The translations under genes were made by a program, and so were the position numbers. A stretch of 53,182 nt of DNA, from NCBI GenBank assembly GCA_030431335.1, contig JAUIJH010000017.1, positions 1 through 53,182 on the forward strand. The letters run 5' to 3'. Each line of letters begins with the position of its first letter. Position 1 is the stretch's first letter. Below are positions 18,245 to 26,807 of this stretch, one piece after another. The notes beneath the pieces are model-generated. The model was not told the origin of the DNA. It saw only the letters and a program-made list of their open reading frames with translations, and searched no databases. This DNA is from Alphaproteobacteria bacterium. Its GTDB lineage: Bacteria; Pseudomonadota; Alphaproteobacteria; Rhizobiales; Amorphaceae.

Positions 18245-18895
18245 CTAAGCTCCGAGGGTTCCCACGCGGGTTCGACCCTTGCGATAACGCAACACAGTGC
18301 CGACGCCCAGTGAGCTGAGCGTCGCACTATGAATAAAGCGTGTTGTGGACGACAATCTTTGCCGATAGGTTGCGGCAAGCTGCTCGCGATAAAGTTTCGG
18401 GCGGCGCACGGCCATTCGGCCGTAAGATCAGCTTCCCGGCGACACAATTGAGACGCCCTTTTAATATTCATTTAAGGGCTGTTGAGCGTGTTTGCCGGGC
18501 AGCGCGGCCAAACATCCAGGAGGGGTGCGCGGTCAGCGCGGAGGACAACGGCAACATGGTGGACGCGCGAGGGAACAGGATCGGTCGTCGGGCGAATACG
18601 ACGCCCCGCCTGTTCGGAAAAGCGCGAGACGGCGGGCATTTGACCGCCGGACGACCACGAGCCGCTCAAGAACCACGCACACTCGTTACGGATTCGTCTG
18701 GCGCCTTTCTCGACCGGCCCGTGCCGGCCCATGAGATGGCCCCGTCGCACACCGGACACAATTTCCGCACGCGCCAACGTGGCGGCCGATGTGCCGCACG
18801 AGGCATCCCGTGCTCATCTCATGACAGATCGACCCGCTGGAACATGGCGGCCGGGCCTTTGGCTCGCGCCTGTTCGCGGGTCCAGGAGCTCAAAA
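18245..18895 (+). promoter_or_regulatory. Long rne leader / divergent intergenic region
   Basis: 651 nt between the divergent amidase and rne genes. The frames open here do not look like genes: they lack similarity and usable ribosome sites. Visible elements are a hairpin ACGGCC-ATTC-GGCCGT (18408-18423) and an AT-rich island near 18446-18478 that stands out in this GC-rich DNA. The island contains TTGAGA (a possible -35 box) and an inverted repeat GCCCTT/AAGGGC. Long leaders upstream of rne mediate feedback by RNase E in enterobacteria; the same here is inference. AGGAG before ATG 18896 is the rne ribosome site. Confidence 0.5.
18279..18292. promoter_or_regulatory. Palindrome in the amidase upstream region
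   Basis: TTGCGATAACGCAA, a 5-bp inverted repeat around ATAA, lies 35-48 nt upstream of the amidase ATG, in the divergent spacer shared with rne. Its position suits an operator, but no regulator is identified. Confidence 0.3.
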
Positions 18896-21769
18896 ATGTC
18901 AAACAAGATGCTAATCGACGCCACCCACCAGGAGGAGACGCGAGTCGTCGTCCTGCGCGACAAGCGGGTGGAAGACTTCGACTTCGAGACGGCTAGCCGC
19001 AAGCCTCTCCGCGGCAACATCTATCTCGCGAAGGTCACGCGGGTCGAACCGTCGCTGCAGGCGGCCTTCATCGAGTACGGCGGCAACCGCCACGGCTTCC
19101 TCTCGTTCTCCGAAATCCACCCGGACTACTACCAGATCCCGCAGGCGGACCGGCAGGCGCTGCTCGCCGAGATGGAGGAAGAGGAGCCGGCCGAAGCGCC
19201 CCGCAAGGCCCCGCGCAAGCGCTCCTCCAGCCGGTCCAAGACGGCCAAGGCCCCCGCAACCGAAGCAATCGCCACCGAGGCTGCCGACGCCGCGCCCGCG
19301 GCCGAAGCCGCGCCGGTAGAGGAAGACGCCGCTCCGGCCGCCGCAGACGAGACCGTCGCGACCGAAGAGGCGACCGCCGCCGCCCCCGACACGGCCGAGG
19401 AGCCGGCCGCCGAGGCTGCCGCGACCGAGGACGACGCACCGGCGAGCGCGCCCGCCGAGGCCGCGGCGCCCGAAGCTTCGGCAGAGGCCCCGGCCGAAGC
19501 CGCGGCGACGGACGAGGCGCCTGCCGCGGCGCAGGCGGCCGAAGGCGAGGCCGAGCCCGCCCCCGAAAAGCCCAAGCGCCGCCGCCGCGCCACCACCACC
19601 ACCAAGGCCGCCCCCAAGGCCACGACCAAGAAGTCGGACGACGGCCTCGAAGGCGACGTCATCACCGAGGATGACGACAGCGAAGCCGACACGGTGACCG
19701 ACATCGGCGACAGCGACGCGCTGGAGGAGATCCCCGAGCGCCGCCGCCGCGCGCCGAAGAAGAACTACAAGATCCAGGAAGTCATCCGGCGCCGGCAGAT
19801 CCTGCTGGTGCAGGTGGTCAAGGAAGAGCGCGGCACCAAGGGCGCGGCGCTGACCACGTACCTGTCGCTCGCCGGCCGGTATTCGGTGCTGATGCCCAAC
19901 ACCAACCGCGGCGGCGGCGTCAGCCGCAAGATCACCGACAATGGCGACCGCAAGCGCCTCAAGGGGCTGGTGTCGGAGCTGGAGGTGCCCGAGGGGATGG
20001 GCATCATCCTGCGCACCGCCGGCGCCTCGCGCACCAAGACCGAGATCAAGCGCGACTTCGAGTATCTGATCCGCCTGTGGGAGAGCGTCCGGGACCTGAC
20101 GCTGCGATCCATCGCGCCGGAGCTCGTCTACGAGGAAGGCAACCTCGTCAAACGCGCCATACGCGACCTCTATTCCAAGGAAATCGGCGAAGTTCTCGTA
20201 TCCGGCGAGGCGGCTTATCGTGAAGCCAAGGACTTCATGAAGATGCTGATGCCGAGCCACGCCAAGAACGTGAAGCTCTACCGTGAGCCGACGCCGATCT
20301 TCACCGCCTACGGCGTCGAGGCGCAGCTCGATGCGATGTTCTCGCCGACGGTGATGCTGCCCTCCAAGGGCTCCATCGTCATCAACCCGACCGAGGCGCT
20401 GGTCGCGATCGACGTGAACTCGGGCAAGTCGACCAAGGAATCGAACATCGAGGACACGGCGACCAAGACCAACCTCGAGGCCGCCGACGAGGTGGCGCGC
20501 CAGCTGCGCCTGCGCGACCTCGCCGGGCTCATCGTCATCGATTTCATCGACATGGACGACAAGCGGCACAACCGCCAGGTGGAGAAGCGGCTCAAGGACG
20601 CCCTCAAGATGGATCGCTCGCGCATCCAGGTGGGCCACATCTCGCCGTTCGGGCTGATGGAGATGAGCCGCCAGCGCATCCGCCAGGGCATGGTGGAGAC
20701 CTCGGTCGTCCCCTGCCCCGTGTGTTCGGGCGCGGGCCACGTGCGCTCCACCCAGTCGGTGGCGCTCTACTGCCTGCGTGCGCTGGAGGAACACCTCCTC
20801 AAGAAGTCGGACCATCACGTGACGATCCGCACGTCGTCGTCCGTGGCGCTGTACATTCTCAACCAGAAGCGGGCGCACCTCAACGCGCTGGAAGAGCGCT
20901 TCGGGCTCTCCATCGGCGTCCACGCCGATGAGCAGCTGTCCGGCCAGCACATGGAGATCGTCAACGGTGCGCTGGTGGAGCGCGCTCCGGGCGAGGCCCC
21001 GCCGGTGCACCGCTTCGCGCCTGACGCCGCCTATGCGGAGGACGAGGACGAAGACGACATCGAGACCGATGCCGAGACCGACGATACCGCAGCGGCGGCC
21101 GAGGACGAGGACACGCAGCGCGCCGAGGACGGCAACGGCGAGCGCTCCTCCTCGCGGCGTCGGCGTCGCCGGCGGCGGCGCGGTGGCGGCGACGGCCAGC
21201 AGGCGAGCGGCGCGCAGACCGAGGCCGGTGAGGATGACGAGCCGGACACCGCCGACGCGCAAGCAGTCCAGGCCGACGCGGAGACCGACACGGACAACGA
21301 GGCGCAAGGCGATGCCGATGGCGACGCGGACGGCGACGACAGCCGCCGCAGTCGGCGCCGCCGTGGCCGCCGCGGTGGCCGGCGCCATCGTCGCGAGGGC
21401 GAGATGACCGCCTCGGAGAACGGCGAGTCCGAGCAGGCGACCGACGGCGAGACCGGCGAGGACACCGCGGAAGCGGCCGCTACGGAGGCGAAGCCTGCGG
21501 TTGAGGCCGACGATGTCGCTCCCGCCGCGAACGGTGCCGACCACGCCGTGAGCGCCACCGAGGCGCCTGAGCAGGACGACGAGCCCGCGGAAGCCCAGGA
21601 AGCCGCCGAGACGGCTGAGGAGACCGCCGCGCCGGAGGCCGCGCCCGAACCCGTCGCAGCGGCCGAAAAGGCGAGCGAGCCTGCTCCGGAGGTCAAATCG
21701 GAGCCGGGAGCGAAGGCTGAACAGCGCCCGCGCCGTGCCGGGTGGTGGCAGCGCCGCTCGTTCTTCTAG
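18896..21769 (+). CDS. rne: Ribonuclease E (Rne/Rng family endoribonuclease)
   Basis: 957-aa endonuclease for mRNA turnover and rRNA/tRNA processing; scaffold of the degradosome. The S1 domain starts about residue 38 (GNIYLAKVTRVEPSLQAAF). It is interrupted by an Ala/Glu/Pro-rich acidic insertion of about 200 residues and resumes at YKIQEVIRRRQILLVQVV, the alphaproteobacterial layout. The DNase I-like catalytic region has VAIDVNSGKST and IVIDFIDMDD. The zinc-link is CPVCSGAGH (near 606). The C-terminal third is disordered, with Arg-rich RNA-binding blocks ([31 protein letters not shown]) between acidic stretches. The terminal RRAGWWQRRSFF is a likely conserved partner-binding motif. ATG 18896 is chosen over the longer frame because MSNKMLIDATHQEETRVVVL is the family N-terminus. 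Confidence 0.95.
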   Translation: MSNKMLIDATHQEETRVVVLRDKRVEDFDFETASRKPLRGNIYLAKVTRVEPSLQAAFIEYGGNRHGFLSFSEIHPDYYQIPQADRQALLAEMEEEEPAEAPRKAPRKRSSSRSKTAKAPATEAIATEAADAAPAAEAAPVEEDAAPAAADETVATEEATAAAPDTAEEPAAEAAATEDDAPASAPAEAAAPEASAEAPAEAAATDEAPAAAQAAEGEAEPAPEKPKRRRRATTTTKAAPKATTKKSDDGLEGDVITEDDDSEADTVTDIGDSDALEEIPERRRRAPKKNYKIQEVIRRRQILLVQVVKEERGTKGAALTTYLSLAGRYSVLMPNTNRGGGVSRKITDNGDRKRLKGLVSELEVPEGMGIILRTAGASRTKTEIKRDFEYLIRLWESVRDLTLRSIAPELVYEEGNLVKRAIRDLYSKEIGEVLVSGEAAYREAKDFMKMLMPSHAKNVKLYREPTPIFTAYGVEAQLDAMFSPTVMLPSKGSIVINPTEALVAIDVNSGKSTKESNIEDTATKTNLEAADEVARQLRLRDLAGLIVIDFIDMDDKRHNRQVEKRLKDALKMDRSRIQVGHISPFGLMEMSRQRIRQGMVETSVVPCPVCSGAGHVRSTQSVALYCLRALEEHLLKKSDHHVTIRTSSSVALYILNQKRAHLNALEERFGLSIGVHADEQLSGQHMEIVNGALVERAPGEAPPVHRFAPDAAYAEDEDEDDIETDAETDDTAAAAEDEDTQRAEDGNGERSSSRRRRRRRRRGGGDGQQASGAQTEAGEDDEPDTADAQAVQADAETDTDNEAQGDADGDADGDDSRRSRRRRGRRGGRRHRREGEMTASENGESEQATDGETGEDTAEAAATEAKPAVEADDVAPAANGADHAVSATEAPEQDDEPAEAQEAAETAEETAAPEAAPEPVAAAEKASEPAPEVKSEPGAKAEQRPRRAGWWQRRSFF

Positions 21770-21788
21770 GGCGCGTCACGACGACACG

Positions 21789-21935
21789 GATCGTGCCGGC
21801 GCGAGCCAGCACGATCGCCCAACGAACCGACGAGAGCCTGGCGTTTCCGTGAGGGAACGACAGGCTCCAAGCCCGCTCATCAATGCATTGTGACGGTTCG
21901 ACTGCCGCAAACGCTTCTAGCGAAGCCTGCGGCAG
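21789..21935. repeat. Cluster of three strong stem-loops after rne
   Basis: Three inverted repeats lie in the 282-nt rne-dsbA gap. (1) GATCGTGC/GCACGATC, 21789-21816. (2) GAGCCTG...CAGGCTC enclosing GTTTCC-GTGA-GGGAAC, 21834-21867. (3) CTGCCGCA...TGCGGCAG enclosing GCTTC-TAGC-GAAGC, 21902-21935. None has a U-tract. They may protect the rne 3' end, act as Rho-independent pause structures, or be part of a small RNA. Nothing else is seen between 21936 and the dsbA-like start. Confidence 0.5.
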
Positions 21936-22051
21936 GCTAGACGGTTAAGACGTCATCAACCGAAACTGCCGTCGGCAGCGCGCACGGTGTCGAAATTTCG
22001 CCCCGTCGCGCTGGCCCAAGTTCGGACCGGCGGCCGACCAAGAGGACCACC

Positions 22052-22798
22052 ATGCTGCGTCGTCTCTTTGCCTTGTCCCTCGTGGCCTTTTGGGCCACGG
22101 CCGCAGCCGCCGAAGACGGGGCGGCTTTCTCGCGCGCCGAAATCGAGACGATCGTGCGCGAGTATCTCATCGCCAATCCGGAAGTTCTGGAAGAGGCGTT
22201 CACCGCACTGCAGGTGCGCCGGCAGGTCGCAGAGGACGAAGCGCGCCTCGCCACCATCGCCGAGCATCGCGAAACGCTGGTCTCCTCGCCCAACGACGGC
22301 GTGCTCGGCAATCCGGACGGCGATGTCACGATGGTCGAGTTCTTCGACTACAATTGCGGCTACTGCCGGCGGGCGATGGGCGACCTCGCGCAGCTTGTGG
22401 AGTCCGACCCGAACCTGCGCGTGGTGCTGAAGGAATTCCCCGTGCTCGGCCAGGCCTCGATGGAGGCTGCCGCCGTTTCGATCGCCGTGCAATCGCTGCA
22501 CCCCGCCGCCTACGACGCCTTCCACCATCGCCTGATGTCAACCGACGGGCCGGCAGACGCCGCCGCTGCGCTGGCGATCGCGGACGATCTCGACCTGCCC
22601 CGCGCGGAGCTCGAGGAGGCCATGGGCTCCGACCACGTGCGCTCCGTCGTGCAGGAGAGCTACGAGCTCGCCAAGGCGCTGGGCCTTTCCGGCACGCCGT
22701 CCTATGTGATCGGCGATGCGGTCGAATTCGGCGCCGTGGGCTTCGATCAGCTCCAGGCCCGGATCAACGAGGAACGCTGCGGCTCCCTCACCTGCTGA
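22052..22798 (+). CDS. DsbA-family periplasmic thiol-disulfide oxidoreductase
   Basis: 248 aa. The signal peptide is MLRRLFALSLVAFWATAAAA. A helical N-terminal extension follows (IETIVREYLIANPEVLEEAF, ScsC/Com1-like). The thioredoxin-fold domain has active site CGYC (Cys102-Cys105, in FFDYNCGYCRRAM) and a cis-proline loop GTPSYV. The extension suggests an oligomeric, Com1/ScsC-like isomerase or oxidase. A further Cys pair at the very C-terminus (ERCGSLTC) is notable. ATG 22052 has AGAGGA upstream. It lies upstream of accBC, as in many Rhizobiales. Confidence 0.92.
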   Translation: MLRRLFALSLVAFWATAAAAEDGAAFSRAEIETIVREYLIANPEVLEEAFTALQVRRQVAEDEARLATIAEHRETLVSSPNDGVLGNPDGDVTMVEFFDYNCGYCRRAMGDLAQLVESDPNLRVVLKEFPVLGQASMEAAAVSIAVQSLHPAAYDAFHHRLMSTDGPADAAAALAIADDLDLPRAELEEAMGSDHVRSVVQESYELAKALGLSGTPSYVIGDAVEFGAVGFDQLQARINEERCGSLTC

Positions 22799-22998
22799 AA
22801 GCCGTTCGTTCACCTTGCGTGCCCCTCGAAGGCGGCACGAAAACACCGATATAGGAGGCCGCCGGCTCCTGTTTGGGCACGCCTTGAGGCGCTTGCTTTG
22901 CTAAGGGGGTCGGCGCAAGTTGGCTAACCGCTGGGGCTGACGCCCTCCACCTGACAAGAAAGGGCTGTGCGGGGCGCGGCGGCGTCCTGCGAGTTACG

Positions 22999-23448
22999 AT
23001 GGCACAATCCAATATTGACGAAGCGGCGATCCGCGCTCTTGCCGCCATTTTGCATGAGGCGGATCTTTCTGAAATCGAGATCGTTAACGGCGACAGCAAA
23101 TTGCGGGTTGCGCGGCAGATCGTGCGCGCGGCCATGCCGGCGGCTGCGCCCGTTTCGGTGGAATCGCAGCCCCGCTCAAGCGAAAGCCAGGCCAACGCCG
23201 CGCCCAAGGTGGTCGAGGGGGCGGTCCTGTCGCCGATGGTCGGCACCGCCTACCGTGCGCCCGAGCCTGGCGCCCGCCCGTTCGTCGAGGTCGGCGACAG
23301 GGTTCGCGCGGGCCAAGTGGTGATGATCGTGGAAGCGATGAAGACGATGAACCAGATCATCGCCGAAACGGCCGGTGCCGTGCGCGAGATCTTCGTGGAA
23401 GACGGGCAGCCGGTCGAATACGGCGAGCCGCTGCTGGCGATCGGCTGA
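22999..23448 (+). CDS. accB: Biotin carboxyl carrier protein of acetyl-CoA carboxylase
   Basis: 149-aa carrier that shuttles carboxybiotin in the first step of fatty-acid synthesis. A C-terminal biotinyl domain spans residues 73-149 with target Lys115 in VEAMKTMNQI (EAMKMMN in most homologues; Thr replaces the second Met). An N-terminal helix (MAQSNIDEAAIRALAAILHE) and a Pro/Ala linker precede it. Its stop overlaps the accC start (TGATG at 23446-23450). The gap 22799-22998 upstream shows no gene; in relatives aroQ is often found there. Confidence 0.96.
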   Translation: MAQSNIDEAAIRALAAILHEADLSEIEIVNGDSKLRVARQIVRAAMPAAAPVSVESQPRSSESQANAAPKVVEGAVLSPMVGTAYRAPEPGARPFVEVGDRVRAGQVVMIVEAMKTMNQIIAETAGAVREIFVEDGQPVEYGEPLLAIG

Positions 23449-24797
23449 TGTTTTCAAAAGTCCTCATCGCCAACCGCGGTGAGATTGCGCTGCGCGTGCT
23501 GCGTGCGTGCAAGGAGCTGGGCATTGCCACGGTCGCAGTGCACTCCACCGCCGATACCGACGCCATGCACGTGCGCCTTGCGGACGAATCGGTCTGCATC
23601 GGGCCGCCGCAGGCGTCCGAAAGCTACCTCAACATCCCCTCCATCGTCGCTGCCTGCGAGATCACCGGCGCCGACGCCGTGCACCCCGGCTACGGCTTCC
23701 TGTCGGAGAACGCGCGCTTCGCGGAGATCCTCGCGGCCCACAATATCGTCTTCATCGGGCCGACCGCCGAGCAGATCCGCGTCATGGGCGACAAGATCGA
23801 GGCCAAGCGCGCCGCCGAGGCGCTGGGCCTGCCCGTGGTGCCGGGTTCCAAGGGCGCGGTTCGCGACGAGCTGGAGCTGAAACGCGTCGCTGCCGAGGTC
23901 GGCTATCCGGTGCTGATCAAGGCGAGCGCCGGCGGCGGCGGGCGCGGCATGACCGTCGCCCACTCCGAGGCCGAGGTGGTGCAGGCCGCGTCACGCGCCC
24001 GCGCCGAGGCCAAGGCCGCCTTCGGCAACGACGAGGTCTACCTGGAGCGTTACCTCAAGACGCCGCGCCACATCGAGATCCAGGTGCTCGGCGACGGCAA
24101 GGGTGACGCGGTGGCCATCGGCGAGCGCGACTGCTCGCTGCAGCGCCGCCACCAGAAGGTGTGGGAAGAGGCGCGCTCACCCGCCCTCAACGACGAGGAG
24201 CGCGAGCGCATCTACGCCGTTTGCGCCAACGCGATGAAAGGCATGTCCTATCGCGGCGCCGGAACCATCGAGTTCCTGTACGACGAAGGCGAGTTCTTCT
24301 TCATCGAGATGAACACGCGCCTGCAGGTGGAGCATCCGGTGACGGAGATGATCACCGGCATCGACCTCGTTCACGCGCAGCTCCGGGTGGCCGCAGGCGG
24401 TGGGCTGGGCGTTCGGCAGGAGGACATCCGCTTCCAGGGTCATGCCATCGAATGCCGCATCAACGCGGAACATCCGGAGACGTTCATGCCCTCGCCGGGC
24501 ACGATCACGCACTACCATCCGCCGGGCGGGCTTGGTGTGCGGGTCGATTCGGCCGCCTATCAGGGCTACCGGATCCCGTCCCACTACGACAGCATGATCG
24601 GCAAGCTCATCGTGCACGGGAACACCCGTGCCGAATGCCTCATGCGGCTGCGGCGTTCGCTCGACGAATTCGTGGTTGATGGCGTACACTCCACCTTGCC
24701 GCTGTTCCGGAGACTCATCCACCATCCCGACATTGCGGCAGGCGCGTACGACATCCATTGGCTGGAAAATTTCCTCGCCACGAAGGAGGCCGCATGA
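23448..24797 (+). CDS. accC: Biotin carboxylase subunit of acetyl-CoA carboxylase
   Basis: 449 aa, full length. An ATP-grasp enzyme that carboxylates the biotin on AccB. It shows the N-terminal [20 protein letters not shown], the glycine-rich ATP loop [11 protein letters not shown], the catalytic region [17 protein letters not shown], and the C-terminal biotin-carboxylase domain ([18 protein letters not shown]). It is translationally coupled to accB by TGATG and to aat by ATGA. Confidence 0.97.
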   Translation: MFSKVLIANRGEIALRVLRACKELGIATVAVHSTADTDAMHVRLADESVCIGPPQASESYLNIPSIVAACEITGADAVHPGYGFLSENARFAEILAAHNIVFIGPTAEQIRVMGDKIEAKRAAEALGLPVVPGSKGAVRDELELKRVAAEVGYPVLIKASAGGGGRGMTVAHSEAEVVQAASRARAEAKAAFGNDEVYLERYLKTPRHIEIQVLGDGKGDAVAIGERDCSLQRRHQKVWEEARSPALNDEERERIYAVCANAMKGMSYRGAGTIEFLYDEGEFFFIEMNTRLQVEHPVTEMITGIDLVHAQLRVAAGGGLGVRQEDIRFQGHAIECRINAEHPETFMPSPGTITHYHPPGGLGVRVDSAAYQGYRIPSHYDSMIGKLIVHGNTRAECLMRLRRSLDEFVVDGVHSTLPLFRRLIHHPDIAAGAYDIHWLENFLATKEAA

Positions 24798-25459
24798 CGG
24801 CGCCCGACAATATCGTGCTGGAAATCACCCCCGAGGTTCTGCTCAAGGCGTACGCCTGCGGGATCTTCCCGATGGCCGAATCGGCCGACGATCCCGGCCT
24901 CTATTGGATCGAGCCGGAGAAGCGGGGCGTGCTCCCGCTCGATGAATTCCACGTGCCGCGCCGCCTGGCGCGGCTCGTCCGGCAGGACCGCTTCGAGGTC
25001 CGCATCGACAATGACTTCGCCGGCGTGCTCGATGGCTGCGCCGCCCCGGCCCCCGGCCGCCAGCGCACCTGGATCAACGGGCGCATCCGCCAGCTCTACA
25101 CGAGCCTCTACCGCATGGGCCAGGCGCACTCGGTCGAGGCCTATCTCGACGGCGAGCTGGTGGGCGGGCTCTACGGGGTCCGCCTCAAGGGCGCGTTCTT
25201 TGGCGAATCGATGTTTTCGCGCGTTCGCGATGCGTCCAAGGTCGCGCTGGTGCATCTCGCCGGCCGTCTCAAGCAGGGCGGCTTCACCCTGCTCGACACC
25301 CAGTTCATCACCGACCATCTATCCCAGTTCGGCGCCGATGAAATCAGCCGCCGCGACTATCAGACGCGGCTGGACCAGGCGCTGCGCACCCGGGCCGACT
25401 TCACGCCCGACCGCCCCATGAGCGGAGAAGCGGTGCTCGAAATACTCAATCTTCAATAG
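24794..25459 (+). CDS. aat: Leucyl/phenylalanyl-tRNA-protein transferase
   Basis: 221-aa cytoplasmic aminoacyltransferase that adds Leu or Phe to N-terminal Arg/Lys of proteins, marking them for ClpAP (N-degron pathway). The family N-terminus [15 protein letters not shown] is present, then [34 protein letters not shown] and [10 protein letters not shown] (core GNAT-like fold). The start ATG 24794 overlaps the accC stop (ATGA) and follows GGAGG; the longer frame is not needed. Its 3' end overlaps the convergent DUF2155 gene by 14 nt. Confidence 0.95.
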   Translation: MTAPDNIVLEITPEVLLKAYACGIFPMAESADDPGLYWIEPEKRGVLPLDEFHVPRRLARLVRQDRFEVRIDNDFAGVLDGCAAPAPGRQRTWINGRIRQLYTSLYRMGQAHSVEAYLDGELVGGLYGVRLKGAFFGESMFSRVRDASKVALVHLAGRLKQGGFTLLDTQFITDHLSQFGADEISRRDYQTRLDQALRTRADFTPDRPMSGEAVLEILNLQ

Positions 25460-25985
25460 TATCGAGGTCGATCGTTCCGCTATCGAAGCTGCGGTAAGGC
25501 CGTTTCGGGGGCAGCGGGAACCAGCCTTCGGGCCGCTCGATCACACCCATCTCGTCTTGCGCATATTCGTCGATGGCAAAGCCCGGCGGCGGCTCGACGC
25601 TCGACTTGACCGCGCAATCCTTGAGCCAGACGTCGTAGACGGGGTGCTCCACCGCGTTGAGTCCGGGGCTCGCGGCAAACATCCAGCCGGTGAAGATGCG
25701 GCGGATCTTGGCGTCCAGCGTAATCTCATCCACTTCGGCAAACACGGTGGTGTTCGGCTCCTCGGTGGGCGGCTGGGTGAGGCAGGTGCGCGGCGTCACG
25801 CGCAGCGCGCCGAACTGCACCGTCTCGTCGATATAGACGTCGAACGAGATGATGCGGCCCGTCACCTTGTCGAGGCCGGAGAAGACGGCGATGGGGTTCT
25901 CGATCGGCGCCGCCTCGACACCGGAGAAGCAAAGCGTCAGGGCGGTGGCCGAAACCAGAAGCGTGCGGATGCGCAATCCCCTCAT
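25446..25985 (-). CDS. DUF2155 secreted protein
   Basis: 179 aa with a signal peptide ([25 protein letters not shown]). The DUF2155 core includes [35 protein letters not shown] and [20 protein letters not shown]. It ends in a tail rich in acidic and proline residues. Function is unknown; it accompanies accBC-aat widely in Alphaproteobacteria. The ATG shares one base with the stop of the methyltransferase gene (TGATG), so the two are coupled. The last 14 nt overlap the end of aat on the other strand. Confidence 0.9.
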   Translation of the reverse strand: MRGLRIRTLLVSATALTLCFSGVEAAPIENPIAVFSGLDKVTGRIISFDVYIDETVQFGALRVTPRTCLTQPPTEEPNTTVFAEVDEITLDAKIRRIFTGWMFAASPGLNAVEHPVYDVWLKDCAVKSSVEPPPGFAIDEYAQDEMGVIERPEGWFPLPPKRPYRSFDSGTIDLDTIED

Positions 25986-26749
25986 CAGGCAGCGCCCTCG
26001 CGCCGCTGCGCCAGAACGCGCAGACGCACATAGTCCGCCGTCCAAGTGCCCTTGCCATCGCGCAGGGCGGGCGCGAGCACGGCTTCCAGTTCGTCCAGCA
26101 GCGCCGGCGCCCGCTCCCCCGCCGCACGGAAGAAGGGGGCTCGAAAAGTCTCGATCCAGCCGCGCAGCCCGGTGGGCAGCGGCGTCGGCCGGGGGATCAG
26201 CTCGATCTGATCGACCACGAAGCCGCGCGCCTCGAGCATCTCGGCATATTCGTCGGGCGTGGGGAAAAACCAGGGATGAGCCAACGCCTCGTCGATACCG
26301 TGTTGGCGCGCGAGCGCGGTTAGCGCCGTCACGATCGCCGCGACGTTGCCGTGGCCGCCGAACTCGGCGGCGAAGCGGCCACCGGGCCGCAGCGCGCGGT
26401 AGACCCCGTCGACCACCTTCTGCGCACCCGTCATCCAGTGCAACGCGGCGTTGGAGAACACGGCGTCGAATTCGTTTGCGAAGGCGAGCGCCTCGCCATC
26501 GCCCACACGGGCATCGATCCCGCGCGCGCAGGCGGACGCGACCAAATCGGCGCTGGAGTCGATGCCAACCACGGTGGCACCCGCCGCCACCAGCTTCTCG
26601 GTCAGCGCGCCGTCGCCGCAACCAAGGTCGAGAATGCGCTCGCCAGCCTTCGGCGCCAGCAGCTGGAACACGCCGGTGCCGAGGTCCGACACGAAGCGCG
26701 CATTCCTTTCGTACGTGTAGCTCGACCAGGTCTGCTGCATGACCGTCAC
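25985..26749 (-). CDS. Class I SAM-dependent methyltransferase
   Basis: 254-aa Rossmann-fold methyltransferase. SAM motif I is ILDLGCGDGALTEKL, the acidic ribose residue is in VVGIDSSADLV, motif II is FDAVFSNAALHWM and post-motif is LRPGGRFAAEFGG. The layout resembles trans-aconitate methyltransferase-like enzymes; the substrate is unknown. GTG 26749 is taken because GGAG stands eight bases upstream; ATG 26740 (MQQTWSS) is the alternative. Upstream gene of a pair with DUF2155. Confidence 0.88.
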   Translation of the reverse strand: MTVMQQTWSSYTYERNARFVSDLGTGVFQLLAPKAGERILDLGCGDGALTEKLVAAGATVVGIDSSADLVASACARGIDARVGDGEALAFANEFDAVFSNAALHWMTGAQKVVDGVYRALRPGGRFAAEFGGHGNVAAIVTALTALARQHGIDEALAHPWFFPTPDEYAEMLEARGFVVDQIELIPRPTPLPTGLRGWIETFRAPFFRAAGERAPALLDELEAVLAPALRDGKGTWTADYVRLRVLAQRREGAA

Positions 26750-26807
26750 TCTCGATACTCCGCGGGACCGCGTCGGATGCGGCCGCCCGCGCCCCTCCTA
26801 CTACAGT

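Noticed and set aside
18340..18734. Open frames in the rne leader as a small upstream gene
   Set aside because: No ribosome site, no domain-like sequence, and they overlap the likely promoter region.
22799..22998. Gap before accB examined for a tRNA or an aroQ remnant
   Set aside because: No cloverleaf and no recognisable AroQ peptide in any frame; only a short CGCCTTGAGGCG self-complementary stretch.
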